Positions 15,159 to 25,902 of a stretch of 34,868 bases of DNA are shown piece by piece. The notes under the pieces are model-generated. The model did no database searches and had not been told where the DNA came from. It saw only the letters and a list, made by a program, of their open reading frames with translations. This DNA comes from an uncultured Eubacteriales bacterium (GTDB lineage Bacteria > Bacillota > Clostridia > Lachnospirales > Bianqueaceae). Both the position numbers and the translations under genes were made by a program. Every line of letters begins with the position of its first letter. The stretch's first letter is position 1. The DNA lies in assembly GCA_900316145.1 (NCBI GenBank), contig ONBQ01000084.1:1-34868 (forward strand), read 5' to 3'.

Positions 15159-15933
15159 AGATACTCCTGTCCTTGTCTGAAAAAACATTGAAAATTACGC
15201 GATCCATGGCATCCGGATGTTCCGAAAGCCAGCTTCTTACAGTACGTACCGCGATCTCGGCCGCCCGCTGCGGCGGGAAATGAAATACGCCTGTGGAGAT
15301 GCAGCAGAAGGCGACGGACCGAAGACCGTTTTCTTTACATAGGTTCAAAGTATTGGTATAACAGTCCGCAAGGTCCTTCTCCAGCGCGGGTGTCAAGGGG
15401 CCGGAGACGATCGGGCCGACGATATGCACCACCTTTTTGGCCGGCAGGTTGTACCCGTCCGTCAGCATCGGAACCGCGGTGGGCTGCTCATAATCCGGAC
15501 CAAACCGGGCTTTAAGCTGCTTCATCTGCCGGTCACACTCCGCCCGAAGCTGGACGCCTGCGAAGGTGTGGATGCAGTTGTCGATACAGGTGTGCATGGG
15601 CACAAAGCAGCCCAGCATCTGGGAATTCGCCGCGTTTACGATGGCATCCACCTGCAGGCGGGTGATGTCCCCCTGCCAGAGGGAGATCACCCCTTCTGTC
15701 AGAGGGATATCCTCTAACCCAACGATCCCGTTTTCCCGGATCCGCTCCTTCAGATAAGTGTCCTGCATCTCCAGGACCGAAGCATCCAGCTTTCTGGGCA
15801 TGCGGATGTTCATAAGCGACCGGAGGATGCGCCGCCGGCTGCCCAGGTCCTTTGGCGTTTCCAGGTCCTTATACCGGACGGAATCGGCCTTGAAGGCCTC
15901 CACCAGTTCGGTCAATCTCTGATCCTGTGTCAT
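15139..15933 (-). CDS. Zinc-type macrodomain ADP-ribosylhydrolase
   Basis: This 264-residue protein has an N-terminal helical extension of about 80 residues, then a macrodomain: LWQGDITRLQVDAIVNAANS binds ADP-ribose, and FCCISTGVFHFPPQRAAEIA forms the phosphate loop. Between them is the Cys/His loop GCFVPMHTCIDNCIH (108-122), typical of zinc-dependent macrodomains encoded beside SirTM. Such enzymes remove the ADP-ribose that SirTM adds, so this gene and the next form a writer/eraser pair. The ATG at 15933 follows CAGGTGAG, and the gene begins three bases after the Rrf2 stop. Zinc ligand assignment is by pattern only. Confidence 0.88.
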   Translation of the reverse strand: MTQDQRLTELVEAFKADSVRYKDLETPKDLGSRRRILRSLMNIRMPRKLDASVLEMQDTYLKERIRENGIVGLEDIPLTEGVISLWQGDITRLQVDAIVNAANSQMLGCFVPMHTCIDNCIHTFAGVQLRAECDRQMKQLKARFGPDYEQPTAVPMLTDGYNLPAKKVVHIVGPIVSGPLTPALEKDLADCYTNTLNLCKENGLRSVAFCCISTGVFHFPPQRAAEIAVRTVRSWLSEHPDAMDRVIFNVFSDKDRSIYEHIFR

Positions 15934-15936
15934 AAC

Positions 15937-16380
15937 TCACCTGCTTTCCTTTGCGAGGATCTCTTGAAGACCGGTTTCCAGATCCGCCAAGGTGTAGGTC
16001 CTCATCTTTTCTTCCATCGCATCCTGGATGGCCTTTAGCTTATCATCCAGCAACGTATGCATGTTCCGTCCTACCGGGCACTTCGGATTGGGCTCTTCGT
16101 GAAAGTGGAACAGATCCCCGTTTTCGACCGGTTCGATCGCCTGGTACACATCGAGGAAGGTTATCTCGGGAAGCGGCCTATTCACTGTGATGCCGCCGGT
16201 CCCTCTGGCTACAGAGATCAACCCTGCTTTTTTAAGCTGACCCAGGATCTTCCGAATGATGACCGGATTGGTGTTGATGCTGCCGGCCAGAAACTCACTG
16301 GTCACTTTGTGTTCTTCTTTGAAAAACTCTACACAGGTAAGGATGTGCAGGGCTATCGTAAATCTGCTTGAAATCTGCAT
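15937..16380 (-). CDS. Rrf2-family transcriptional regulator
   Basis: This 147-residue protein has the Rrf2 winged helix: MQISSRFTIALHILTCVEFF, INTNPVIIRKILGQLKKAGL and the wing VARGTGGITVNRPL. Only two cysteines are seen (Cys15 in LTCVEFF and one in NPKCPVGRN), so the three-Cys cluster of IscR/NsrR is absent and any sensing must differ. The start at 16380 is chosen for its GGAGG site 6-7 bases upstream, over an in-frame start at 16422. It is the first gene of the macrodomain-sirtuin operon. A palindrome overlaps the promoter, so it probably represses its own operon. Confidence 0.87.
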   Translation of the reverse strand: MQISSRFTIALHILTCVEFFKEEHKVTSEFLAGSINTNPVIIRKILGQLKKAGLISVARGTGGITVNRPLPEITFLDVYQAIEPVENGDLFHFHEEPNPKCPVGRNMHTLLDDKLKAIQDAMEEKMRTYTLADLETGLQEILAKESR

Positions 16381-16425
16381 GAGGGCCTCCGAATGTTTTA
16401 GTTGTAACCATTGCGGTTTCATCTT

Positions 16426-16451
16426 ACAAAATCAATATATCATGATTTTGT
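16426..16451. promoter_or_regulatory. Probable Rrf2 operator palindrome
   Basis: ACAAAATCA (16426-16434) and TGATTTTGT (16443-16451) form a nine-base perfect inverted repeat over the -10 box and transcription start. A second, wider pair, GTTGTAAC (16401-16408) and GTTACAAC (16465-16472), flanks the promoter symmetrically. Both are good candidates for regulator binding; the link to this Rrf2 protein is inferred from position. Confidence 0.6.
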
Positions 16452-16462
16452 TGTAATGTCAA
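16434..16462 (-). promoter_or_regulatory. Promoter of the Rrf2-macrodomain-sirtuin operon
   Basis: TTGACA (16457-16462) and TATATT (16434-16439) on the minus strand are 17 bases apart. The predicted start is near 16427, about 47 bases before the Rrf2 start codon. Confidence 0.82.
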
Positions 16463-16486
16463 TAGTTACAACATAAGTTTTTTTAA

Positions 16487-16520
16487 ACCCTGTCCTTATG
16501 GAATTCCTTAAGGACAGGGT
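16487..16520. repeat. Inverted repeat without a U-run
   Basis: ACCCTGTCCTTA (16487-16498) and TAAGGACAGGGT (16509-16520) are perfect 12-base arms with a 10-base spacer. T residues lie only before the left arm on the plus strand, so neither transcript direction ends in U after the stem. Its function is unknown. It sits between the Rrf2 promoter and the aminopeptidase terminator. Confidence 0.6.
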
Positions 16521-16567
16521 CATTGCTGCAGGATTCTTTTATTATGGGTCTCCTCTTACCGGAAAAA

Positions 16568-16621
16568 TGAACCGACCCCCAAAAGTTAGACCTAAAAATC
16601 TAACGATTGGGGGTCGGTTCA
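16568..16621 (-). terminator. Terminator-like hairpin resembling facing IS3-family ends
   Basis: TGAACCGACCCCCAA (16568-16582) is repeated in inverse at 16607-16621, with an inner GTTAGA/TCTAAC stem. On the minus strand CATTTTTCC follows the stem, so it can end transcription from the aminopeptidase gene. The plus-strand left end (ACCCCCAAAAGTTAGAC) resembles terminal inverted repeats of IS3/IS150-type elements, as I recall them. No transposase is present. Confidence 0.65.
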
Positions 16622-16645
16622 CTCAAGACAACGGTTTTCTTTGAC

Positions 16646-17881
16646 TTAAAATGCCCAGGTGCCGTTCCGGAAAATGGGAACGGTCTTTCCATCCTCTGTG
16701 ACTCCATCGATGGAAAGGTCATCGCTTCCGATCATAAAGTCGGTGTGGCCGATGCTGTCATTGAGGCCTTTTTCGAAGAGCTCTTCTTCGCTCAGATCCT
16801 GGAAGCCTTCCACGCACTCATTGAATCCGGCGCCTAACGCCAGATGGCAGGCCGCGTTTTCGTCGAACAGCGTGTTGTAGAACAGAACGCCTGAGGTGTT
16901 GATCGGCGATTCCTTCGGAACCAGTGCGACCTCACCCAGATAGTGGCTGCCATCATCCTGACCGATGATATAATCCAGCACGTCCTGGCCGACTTCCGCC
17001 TTCCATTCGACGGCGCGTCCTTCTTCAAACCGTATCCAGAAGTTCTCGATCAGCTGTCCGGCATAGGACAACGGCTTGGTGGCATAGACGATACCATTGG
17101 CCGTGCGGCGGTCCGGCGAGGTAAATGCTTCTTCTGACGGAATATTCGGGTTGAACTCAACACCCTGCAATGTAAAGTCGGAACCGCCATGGAAGCGGCT
17201 TTCCGGCATCAGCTCTACGGTGAAGTCCGTACCGTTGGACGCTTTGTAGGTCAGCTTGCGAAGCTTCAGTTCATTCAGGTACCGGCAGCGATCCTTCAGA
17301 TCCGCGTTGTGCTCTTCCCAGGCCTGGACCGGATCGGAGCCAAACGTTACTCCATCCGCGCGGGAGGTCAGCAGGATATCCTTCCAAAGCTGCTCGATCG
17401 CCTGCTGCTTTCTCATCTTCGGATACAGCTTCTTAGCCCACGCCTCTCCCGGGACGGCGGCGATGCACCACTGATGTTTATTATCGATCGCGTCGCGATA
17501 GGGCTTGTTGATGATAGCGCGCTTCTGGGCTGCCTTAAAGAACTTGCGGTTGATGCCTTTGAGACCATCCGGGTCCTCGCTAGCCAGATAGATGCGGCAC
17601 GGCAGCGTATCGACCATCTCCTGCAGTTTGGCCTTTTCCCACTCCGTCACTTCAGAAAGGACCTTTTCCTTCTGATAACGGGCATGGATCTTGGTGAGCG
17701 GCTGATAGCTCCACTCGACCCGTACCTTCCGGGCTCCTGCGCGGTAACACTCTTCCACGAGCATCTTCACGAATTCCGGCTGATCCAAAGACGCGACAAC
17801 GACCACGTCCTGACCCTTCTGTACATTGCCGCCCATTTTCGCGATCAGGCGCGCATACTGTTTTAATACTGTTTTTTTCAT
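16646..17881 (-). CDS. M29-family metallo-aminopeptidase (AmpS/PepS-like)
   Basis: This 411-residue enzyme would remove N-terminal residues from peptides in the cytoplasm using two metal ions. The M29 pattern is visible in the C-terminal half: FNPNIPSEEAFTSPD, YLGEVALVPKESPI, LFDENAACHLALG and SIGHTDFMIGS. These hold the conserved Glu, His and Asp metal ligands. Length fits the family (about 410). It begins 22 bases after the glpK stop on the same strand, so it is probably the last gene of that transcript, followed by the hairpin at 16568-16621. Confidence 0.92.
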   Translation of the reverse strand: MKKTVLKQYARLIAKMGGNVQKGQDVVVVASLDQPEFVKMLVEECYRAGARKVRVEWSYQPLTKIHARYQKEKVLSEVTEWEKAKLQEMVDTLPCRIYLASEDPDGLKGINRKFFKAAQKRAIINKPYRDAIDNKHQWCIAAVPGEAWAKKLYPKMRKQQAIEQLWKDILLTSRADGVTFGSDPVQAWEEHNADLKDRCRYLNELKLRKLTYKASNGTDFTVELMPESRFHGGSDFTLQGVEFNPNIPSEEAFTSPDRRTANGIVYATKPLSYAGQLIENFWIRFEEGRAVEWKAEVGQDVLDYIIGQDDGSHYLGEVALVPKESPINTSGVLFYNTLFDENAACHLALGAGFNECVEGFQDLSEEELFEKGLNDSIGHTDFMIGSDDLSIDGVTEDGKTVPIFRNGTWAF

Positions 17882-17903
17882 AGATCAAACCTCAAATGAT
17901 ACT

Positions 17904-19376
17904 TCAGATTTTTTCGATCAGTTCCAGCCATCCATCATACAATTTTGCGGAATCCTGGGCATGCATGATCGGGTGGAAATAGGTCTCATGATCCGCCATG
18001 GCCTTGAGTTCATCCATGCTCTTCCAGATGCGCTTGACCAGACCGGCCATATAAGCGGCACCCAGCGCCGTAACTTCCTGATTGTCACCCTTGATGACAG
18101 GGATCTGCAGGATATCCGCCTGGCACTGCATCATGAACTTGTTGGCAGTCATACCGCCGTCCACACGCAGCGTTTTGCACGGCATGCCCATCTCGCGCTC
18201 CATTGCGCCTACGACATCCTTGACGCGGAAGCCGATGCTTTCCAAAGCAGCACGCACGATATGGTTGACATTGGTCTTGCGGGTCATGCCGTGGATGCTG
18301 GCCCGTACGCCATTCTTCCACCACGGGGCGCCAAGGCCCTGGAAGGAGCTTAAGAAGTAAACGCCCTCACTGCTTTCGACCGCTGTGGCCATAGCCTCCG
18401 ATTCCGCGGCATTTGCCATGATGCCCAGGTTATCTCTGAGCCACTGCACCACCGCGCCGGCCATGAAAATGCTGCCCTCAAAGGCATAGCTTACCTTTCC
18501 GCCATAGCCCCAGGCCACCGTGGTAAGCAGACCTTCCTTGGAAACCAGCGGCTCATCGCCGATATTGGAAAGGATGAACGCTCCGGTACCATAGGTACAC
18601 TTGGCCTCGCTCTTATTGAAGCAGCGCTGTCCGAACAAAGCGCTCTGCTGATCGCCCAGGACCGCCGTGATCGGAATCGGCGCGCCAAGCCAGGAAGGAT
18701 CCACCATACCGAAATCGGTACCGCTTTCCAGTACATCCGGCAGGCAGGTACGCGGAATATCAAAGAATTCCAGGATCTCCGGATCCCAATCCAGCGTGTG
18801 GATATTGAACAGCATGGTGCGGCAGGCGTTTGAATAGTCCGTCACATAGGACTTGCCATTCGTAGCCTTCCAGATCAGCCAGGTATCGATCGTTCCGAAC
18901 AGGAGATTGCCCTCCAGCGCCATCTCTCTGGCGCCGGGAACGTTCTTCAGGATCCATCCGGCCTTCGTCGCGGAGAAATAAGCATCCAGGATCAGGCCCG
19001 TACGGCTCTGGAACCATTCCGTCAAGCCTCTCTCCACCAGCTGCCCACAATACTCTTCGGTACGGCGGCACTGCCATACGATCGCGTTATGGATCGGCTC
19101 TCCGGTCCGCTTATCCCAGGCGATCAGCGTTTCGCGCTGATTGGTGATGCCGATGCAGTCTAACTCTTCCGCCTTCAGGTCCAGCTTTTGCAGCACTTCG
19201 GCAGCTACCTGGATCTGACAGTTCCAGATCTCGACCGGATCCTCTTCGACCCAGCCGGTATGCGGGTAGATCTGATGGATCTCCTTCTGCGCCATACCCA
19301 ATGTCTTGCCGTTCTCATCAAAGATCAGCGCGCGGACACTGGTCGTTCCTGAGTCCAGTGACATGATTCGTGCCAT
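17904..19376 (-). CDS. glpK: Glycerol kinase
   Basis: This 490-residue FGGY-family kinase phosphorylates glycerol to glycerol 3-phosphate with ATP. Clear motifs are SLDSGTTSVRALIFDENGK (ATP-binding start), GITNQRETLIAWDKRTGEP, WQCRRT, DTWLIWKATNGKSYVTDYSN, VLGDQQSALFGQ, TYGTGAFILSN and LRVDGGMTANKFMMQ. Length is normal. The ATG at 19376 is chosen because GAAGGAGG lies 8 bases upstream. No glpF or glpD gene is adjacent; it lies between a secreted CAP protein and an aminopeptidase, all on the minus strand with short gaps. That context gives no specific link to glycerol uptake. Confidence 0.96.
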   Translation of the reverse strand: MARIMSLDSGTTSVRALIFDENGKTLGMAQKEIHQIYPHTGWVEEDPVEIWNCQIQVAAEVLQKLDLKAEELDCIGITNQRETLIAWDKRTGEPIHNAIVWQCRRTEEYCGQLVERGLTEWFQSRTGLILDAYFSATKAGWILKNVPGAREMALEGNLLFGTIDTWLIWKATNGKSYVTDYSNACRTMLFNIHTLDWDPEILEFFDIPRTCLPDVLESGTDFGMVDPSWLGAPIPITAVLGDQQSALFGQRCFNKSEAKCTYGTGAFILSNIGDEPLVSKEGLLTTVAWGYGGKVSYAFEGSIFMAGAVVQWLRDNLGIMANAAESEAMATAVESSEGVYFLSSFQGLGAPWWKNGVRASIHGMTRKTNVNHIVRAALESIGFRVKDVVGAMEREMGMPCKTLRVDGGMTANKFMMQCQADILQIPVIKGDNQEVTALGAAYMAGLVKRIWKSMDELKAMADHETYFHPIMHAQDSAKLYDGWLELIEKI

Positions 19377-19411
19377 AGTTACATCCTCCTTCATCTATTA
19401 AAGTAGATTCT

Positions 19412-20968
19412 TTATTTGTCTTCTTCTTCCGAACTTTCCGGTTCCGATATGTCTTCCTCATCAGAAGATTCTTCTTGCGGTTCAGAAGAGCTCTCTTCCG
19501 GCTTGGGTTCGATCGGTTCGGACTCGCTCTCCGGCCGGGCCTCTTCTTCCTGGGAGTCCTGGGATGGCTCACCCTCCGGCGCTTCATGATCCTCCGGCGG
19601 CGCTTCCGGCGGAGCGCTCTCTTCAGCCGGTGATGATTCGTTTGATATGACCGGTTCCTGCTCTTCCTCGGTCCAATGCGGTGTGAAGCGGGTCTGCAGA
19701 CGGTTCAGGATCCTTTCCAGTTCCGCCCGGCTCATCAAGGCTTTGGGGTTCAGGATACCGCGGCCTTGGTCTTCGATCAGGCGCATCTGATAGGCCATCT
19801 GTACCTTATCCCGGGCTTCTTCCTCACATTGGTTGATATCTTCATAGGTTTCTTTATAGTCCACGGTGATGGTGGACATGACTTCCGGCACGCACTCATT
19901 CAGAAGATCGATCATCCATACGACCGCCTGCTCGCGCGTCGTATAACTATCCGGCTCCGACAGCGAGGCGATCCTCTCATCGATCAACTCTTGCGGCGCG
20001 TGCAGAGCCTGCATCAGATCCCTTAAGACGGTATCACGGCGCACACCGCCCATGAAATCCGGTCCTACGCTGGTAAAAGACCATTTCTCTTTGATCTTTT
20101 CCAGCAATGTATCCCCATCGTAGACATCAAAAGAGACCGAAACGGTATAACGCGTACTGGACGTATAGTTATGGGTCGGGAAAAGGATCAGCGTATTCCA
20201 GATGCCATCCTCATCCTGCGGCGCTATGGTGATGAACTCCAGCTCTTTTCCTCGCTCGGAATCCAGGATCTGCGCCTCGATCTGCTCAAACCGGAGATCC
20301 TGCGCCTGAGGGGCGTAATACTGGATCGTGACCGGAAGCCCGACAGACGTTCCGGCTGTGCCTTCTATCCCTTCCGGAACATGACTCAGGTCGACCAGTT
20401 CGACCTCCGGCACCTCTTCCTGACCGGCATAGGGGTATGCTGTGATCAGACTGTTTCCCTCATAGCCGGATCCCCCCAGCATCATGCAATAGTAGTATCC
20501 GGAACGTCCAAATCCGATTCCGGAATACTGGGGGCTTAGCAAGGAGGTCCTTAAGTAAGGATCCTTCAGGCTCCAATCCAGGAAATCAGCATACGATACC
20601 ATGCGGAAGTTGTCATACTCCATGACGAAAGGAGAGGAATACCCCGCGTAATGTGCCCTGTCTGACGGATACCCTCCAGTATACAGAGCATCACCCGGCA
20701 GTTCCTCAAAGGTGACCAAAGCCGCCTTCTCCATGTAAGTGCTGTGGTTATCCGCCGCCTCATCCAGGTTCGGATCCTGTGAAAGCGCGGACAGACCAAC
20801 GTTCTTTCGGATCTGTCCTATGGCCTGGGCCGCGTTGTATTTTTCAGAAGCTTCCAGCGTAGCCGCGTCATCCGATAAAGCGGCCCGCGTGTCCCGGGCA
20901 GAGCCGGTATGGATCAAAAGAAGCACAGCAAGTCCCAGAGTCAAGGCCATGGATCGAAGCTTTTTCAT
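19412..20968 (-). CDS. Secreted CAP-domain protein with acidic Ser/Glu/Pro-rich tail
   Basis: This 518-residue exported protein starts with a signal peptide (MKKLRSMALTLGLAVLLLIH), cleaved around residue 28-30. A CAP/SCP-like domain follows (about 40-175), with ADNHSTYMEKAAL, GGYPSDRAHYAGYSSP and GIGFGRSGYYYCMML. A beta-rich middle region lies at about 200-305. Residues about 310-430 resemble S-layer-homology-type helical repeats (TTREQAVVWMIDLLNE; LNPKALMSRAELERILNRL). The last 90 residues are low-complexity Glu, Ser and Pro, probably disordered and possibly cell-wall associated. There is no LPXTG anchor. It starts after AAGGAGG, 51 bases below the gyrA stop. CAP proteins have varied roles; the function here is unknown. 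Confidence 0.82.
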   Translation of the reverse strand: MKKLRSMALTLGLAVLLLIHTGSARDTRAALSDDAATLEASEKYNAAQAIGQIRKNVGLSALSQDPNLDEAADNHSTYMEKAALVTFEELPGDALYTGGYPSDRAHYAGYSSPFVMEYDNFRMVSYADFLDWSLKDPYLRTSLLSPQYSGIGFGRSGYYYCMMLGGSGYEGNSLITAYPYAGQEEVPEVELVDLSHVPEGIEGTAGTSVGLPVTIQYYAPQAQDLRFEQIEAQILDSERGKELEFITIAPQDEDGIWNTLILFPTHNYTSSTRYTVSVSFDVYDGDTLLEKIKEKWSFTSVGPDFMGGVRRDTVLRDLMQALHAPQELIDERIASLSEPDSYTTREQAVVWMIDLLNECVPEVMSTITVDYKETYEDINQCEEEARDKVQMAYQMRLIEDQGRGILNPKALMSRAELERILNRLQTRFTPHWTEEEQEPVISNESSPAEESAPPEAPPEDHEAPEGEPSQDSQEEEARPESESEPIEPKPEESSSEPQEESSDEEDISEPESSEEEDK

Positions 20969-21019
20969 AGGCTGCCCTCCTTATGCTCAGGTCATTGCTG
21001 TGCTTTCTGTTTTTATTCT

Positions 21020-23566
21020 TTATTCTTCAGTGAAATCCAGATCCGACAGATCGTCCTCTGAATCTTCTTCCTCGTCCGGGTCCTCACTGTCCATGCGTCC
21101 TTCCTGGATCGGAGCCAGGCTGACGACGCGCACGTCCTCATCCAAAGAGATGAGTTTGACACCGGATGTTACGCGGCCGATCTGTGAAATGTCAGAGACC
21201 TTCATGCGGATCATGATGCCCTCGGAATTCATGATCATCAGTTCCTGGTCATCCTCTACGATCTTGCATCCCACGACCTTGCCGGTCTTATCGGTAATGC
21301 GGTAGTAAAGCACACCCTTTCCGCCGCGATGCTGCGTATTGAATTCCTCCAGCAGGGTCCTCTTGCCCATACCGTTTTCTGTAACGGCCAGGATCGCGGT
21401 ACCCTCTTTGACCAGCTGCATATCGATGACTTCATCATCCTCTGTCAGGCTGATGCCTCGGACACCCATGGAGCTGCGTCCGGTCGTGCGTACATCCTGC
21501 TCGGAGAAGCGGATCATCTGACCATTGCGGGTGGCCATCATGACTTCATCATTGCCCTCTGTCATCTTGACGCCGATGAGTTCATCCCCATCCTGCAGCG
21601 TGATCGCGATCAATCCGTTGGAGCGGATGTTGGCATACTCACGAACATAGGTCTTTTTGATCTGACCGCGCTTGGTGCCCATGATCAGGCAGGCATTCTC
21701 GCTGACTTCCAGGTTATTGTCACGCTGCACGATCTCGGTGACCTTTTCATCACCCGGCAGGCTGAGCAGATTGACGATAGCCGTTCCGCGCGCGGTGCGT
21801 CCCGCTTCCGGAATGTCATAAGTCCGCATCTGATAGACCTTGCCCTTGTTGGTGAAGAAGGTCAGGATATCATGCGCGGAAGAAATGAACATCTGCTTGA
21901 CATAGTCTCCCTCACGGGTCTCCATGCCCTTGATGCCCTTGCCGCCGCGGTTCTGACTGCGGTACAGATCCAGCGGAGTACGCTTGATATATCCCAGGTT
22001 GGACATCGTCACCACGCACTGTTCATTCTTGATCAGGTCTTCGATATCGATCTCGCCCTCTTCATAGGTGATGGCGGTGCGGCGCGGATCCGCGTACTTG
22101 GTCTTGATGATCAGCAGTTCTTCTTTGATGACGCCATAGAGCAGCTTCTCATTGGAAAGGATCCCGATATATTCAGAGATCTTGGCCTCCAGTTCATCAT
22201 ATTCGCCCTGCAGACGGTCTCTTTCCAAACCGGTCAACGCTCTCAGACGCATGTCGACGATAGCCTGCGCCTGTTGATCGGTAAACTCAAACCGGTTCAT
22301 CAAGCGTTCTTTGGCCATGGCTACGGTCTGAGACCCGCGAATGATGGAAATGATCTCATCGATATGATCCAGCGCCTTCAGCAAGCCCTCCAGGATATGG
22401 GCTCTTGCCTGCGCTCTTTCCAGATCATACTGGGTGCGACGGGTCACGACATCCTTCTGATGATCCAGATAATAGGTCAGCATTTCGAGGATGTTGAGGA
22501 TCTTAGGCTCGCCGCCTACCAAAGCCAGCATATTGCAGGAGAACGCATCCTGAAGCGGTGTGTTCTTATACAGCTGATTCATGATGACCTTGGCATTGGC
22601 ATCCCGCTTCAGCTCGATCGCGATGCGCATACCGCTGCGGTCAGACTCATCCCGAAGATCGGAAATGCCTTCAAGCTTCTTGTCTTTGACCAGATCCGCG
22701 ATGCGCTCGATCAAACGGGCCTTGTTGACCTGGAAAGGAATTTCGGAAACGGCGATCCGCTGGCGGCCGCCCTCCATCTGTTCCACTTCCATGTTGGCGC
22801 GCACGACGATACGCCCGCGGCCGGTGCGATACGCCTGCTCGATGCCAGACACACCATAGATGGTAGCGCCGGTCGGAAAATCAGGGCCCTTGATGATAGA
22901 CAGGATCTCCTCGATAGTCGTTTCCCGGTTTTCCAGGACCCGGTTATCGATGATCTTGACCACACCGTCAATGACCTCTCCCAGATTATGCGGAGGGATG
23001 TTGGTCGCCATACCGACCGCGATACCGCCGGTACCATTGACCAGCAGGTTCGGGAAGCGGCTGGGCAGAACCGTCGGCTCTTTTAAGGATCCATCAAAGT
23101 TGGGAATGAAATCGACCGTGTTTTTGTTAAGGTCAGCCAGCATTTCCAGCGCGATCCGGCTCATTCTGGCCTCGGTATAACGCATAGCCGCCTGTTCATC
23201 ACCATCGACGGAACCGAAGTTGCCATGTCCATCGACCAGCATATAGCGCATATTGAAATCCTGCGCCAGATGTACCATAGCATCATAGATGGAAGTATCA
23301 CCATGCGGATGATATTTACCCATGGTATCACCGACGATACGGGCGGATTTACGATACGGCTTGTCCGGAGTCAGGTTCAGCTCGCTCATGGCATACATGA
23401 TGCGGCGCTGTACCGGTTTTAAACCATCCCGCACGTCCGGCAAGGCACGGGCCGTAATGACGCTCATGGCATAGTCGATGTAATACTGGCGCATGGAGCG
23501 TTCCAGGTTGATCGATTCTACGCGGTCATACTTCTGGTTTTGATTCATTTCGTTGTTATCAGACAT
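21020..23566 (-). CDS. gyrA: DNA gyrase subunit A
   Basis: This 848-residue subunit cuts and rejoins DNA during negative supercoiling. The catalytic Tyr130 lies in [11 protein letters not shown] and the winged-helix region includes [20 protein letters not shown]. The quinolone region reads [12 protein letters not shown], with Thr91 and Asp95 at E. coli positions 83 and 87. The C-terminal wrapping domain carries the GyrA box-type sequence [10 protein letters not shown], which distinguishes gyrase from topoisomerase IV. The final 30 residues are strongly acidic ([19 protein letters not shown]). It starts 37 bases after gyrB on the same strand, so the two are co-transcribed. Confidence 0.98.
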   Translation of the reverse strand: MSDNNEMNQNQKYDRVESINLERSMRQYYIDYAMSVITARALPDVRDGLKPVQRRIMYAMSELNLTPDKPYRKSARIVGDTMGKYHPHGDTSIYDAMVHLAQDFNMRYMLVDGHGNFGSVDGDEQAAMRYTEARMSRIALEMLADLNKNTVDFIPNFDGSLKEPTVLPSRFPNLLVNGTGGIAVGMATNIPPHNLGEVIDGVVKIIDNRVLENRETTIEEILSIIKGPDFPTGATIYGVSGIEQAYRTGRGRIVVRANMEVEQMEGGRQRIAVSEIPFQVNKARLIERIADLVKDKKLEGISDLRDESDRSGMRIAIELKRDANAKVIMNQLYKNTPLQDAFSCNMLALVGGEPKILNILEMLTYYLDHQKDVVTRRTQYDLERAQARAHILEGLLKALDHIDEIISIIRGSQTVAMAKERLMNRFEFTDQQAQAIVDMRLRALTGLERDRLQGEYDELEAKISEYIGILSNEKLLYGVIKEELLIIKTKYADPRRTAITYEEGEIDIEDLIKNEQCVVTMSNLGYIKRTPLDLYRSQNRGGKGIKGMETREGDYVKQMFISSAHDILTFFTNKGKVYQMRTYDIPEAGRTARGTAIVNLLSLPGDEKVTEIVQRDNNLEVSENACLIMGTKRGQIKKTYVREYANIRSNGLIAITLQDGDELIGVKMTEGNDEVMMATRNGQMIRFSEQDVRTTGRSSMGVRGISLTEDDEVIDMQLVKEGTAILAVTENGMGKRTLLEEFNTQHRGGKGVLYYRITDKTGKVVGCKIVEDDQELMIMNSEGIMIRMKVSDISQIGRVTSGVKLISLDEDVRVVSLAPIQEGRMDSEDPDEEEDSEDDLSDLDFTEE

Positions 23567-23602
23567 CTTTGTCTCTTTCTATCTGTTGAAATTCTGCTAT
23601 TC

Positions 23603-25723
<2,121 letters not shown>

Positions 25724-25781
25724 TTAAACCATGTTTTAAGGCGTCTGAACGGGTTCATTTCCCTCTTGTTATAACTTAATT

Positions 25782-25810
25782 ATTATATCATAAAAACCTC
25801 ATAAAAACAA
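25782..25810 (-). promoter_or_regulatory. gyrB promoter
   Basis: TTGTTT (25805-25810) and TATAAT (25782-25787) on the minus strand are 17 bases apart. This would give a leader of about 80 bases containing a small CTTAAA/TTTAAG stem. It may drive the whole gyrB-to-aminopeptidase series. Confidence 0.65.
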
Positions 25811-25847
25811 GCCCGAAAGGGCTTTTTAAGCGCATTTTCGGGCTTTC
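25810..25847. terminator. Terminator between the ClC pseudogene and gyrB
   Basis: AGCCC-GAAA-GGGCT (25810-25823) with a following T-run works on the plus strand. On the minus strand the same CGAAAG-type stem is followed by TTGTTTTTAT. A wider AGCCCGAAA/TTTCGGGCT pair (25810-25818 with 25839-25847) offers an alternative fold. It would stop transcription from the decayed ClC gene. Confidence 0.75.
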
Positions 25848-25902
25848 TGACATGCCTTTCAAAGAGGTGAAAAAACAGGCGGACTTCCCATCCGCCTGCC
25901 TC

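Noticed and set aside
21329-23086. 585-residue plus-strand frame opposite gyrA
   Set aside because: Antisense shadow of gyrA; no motifs or ribosome site.
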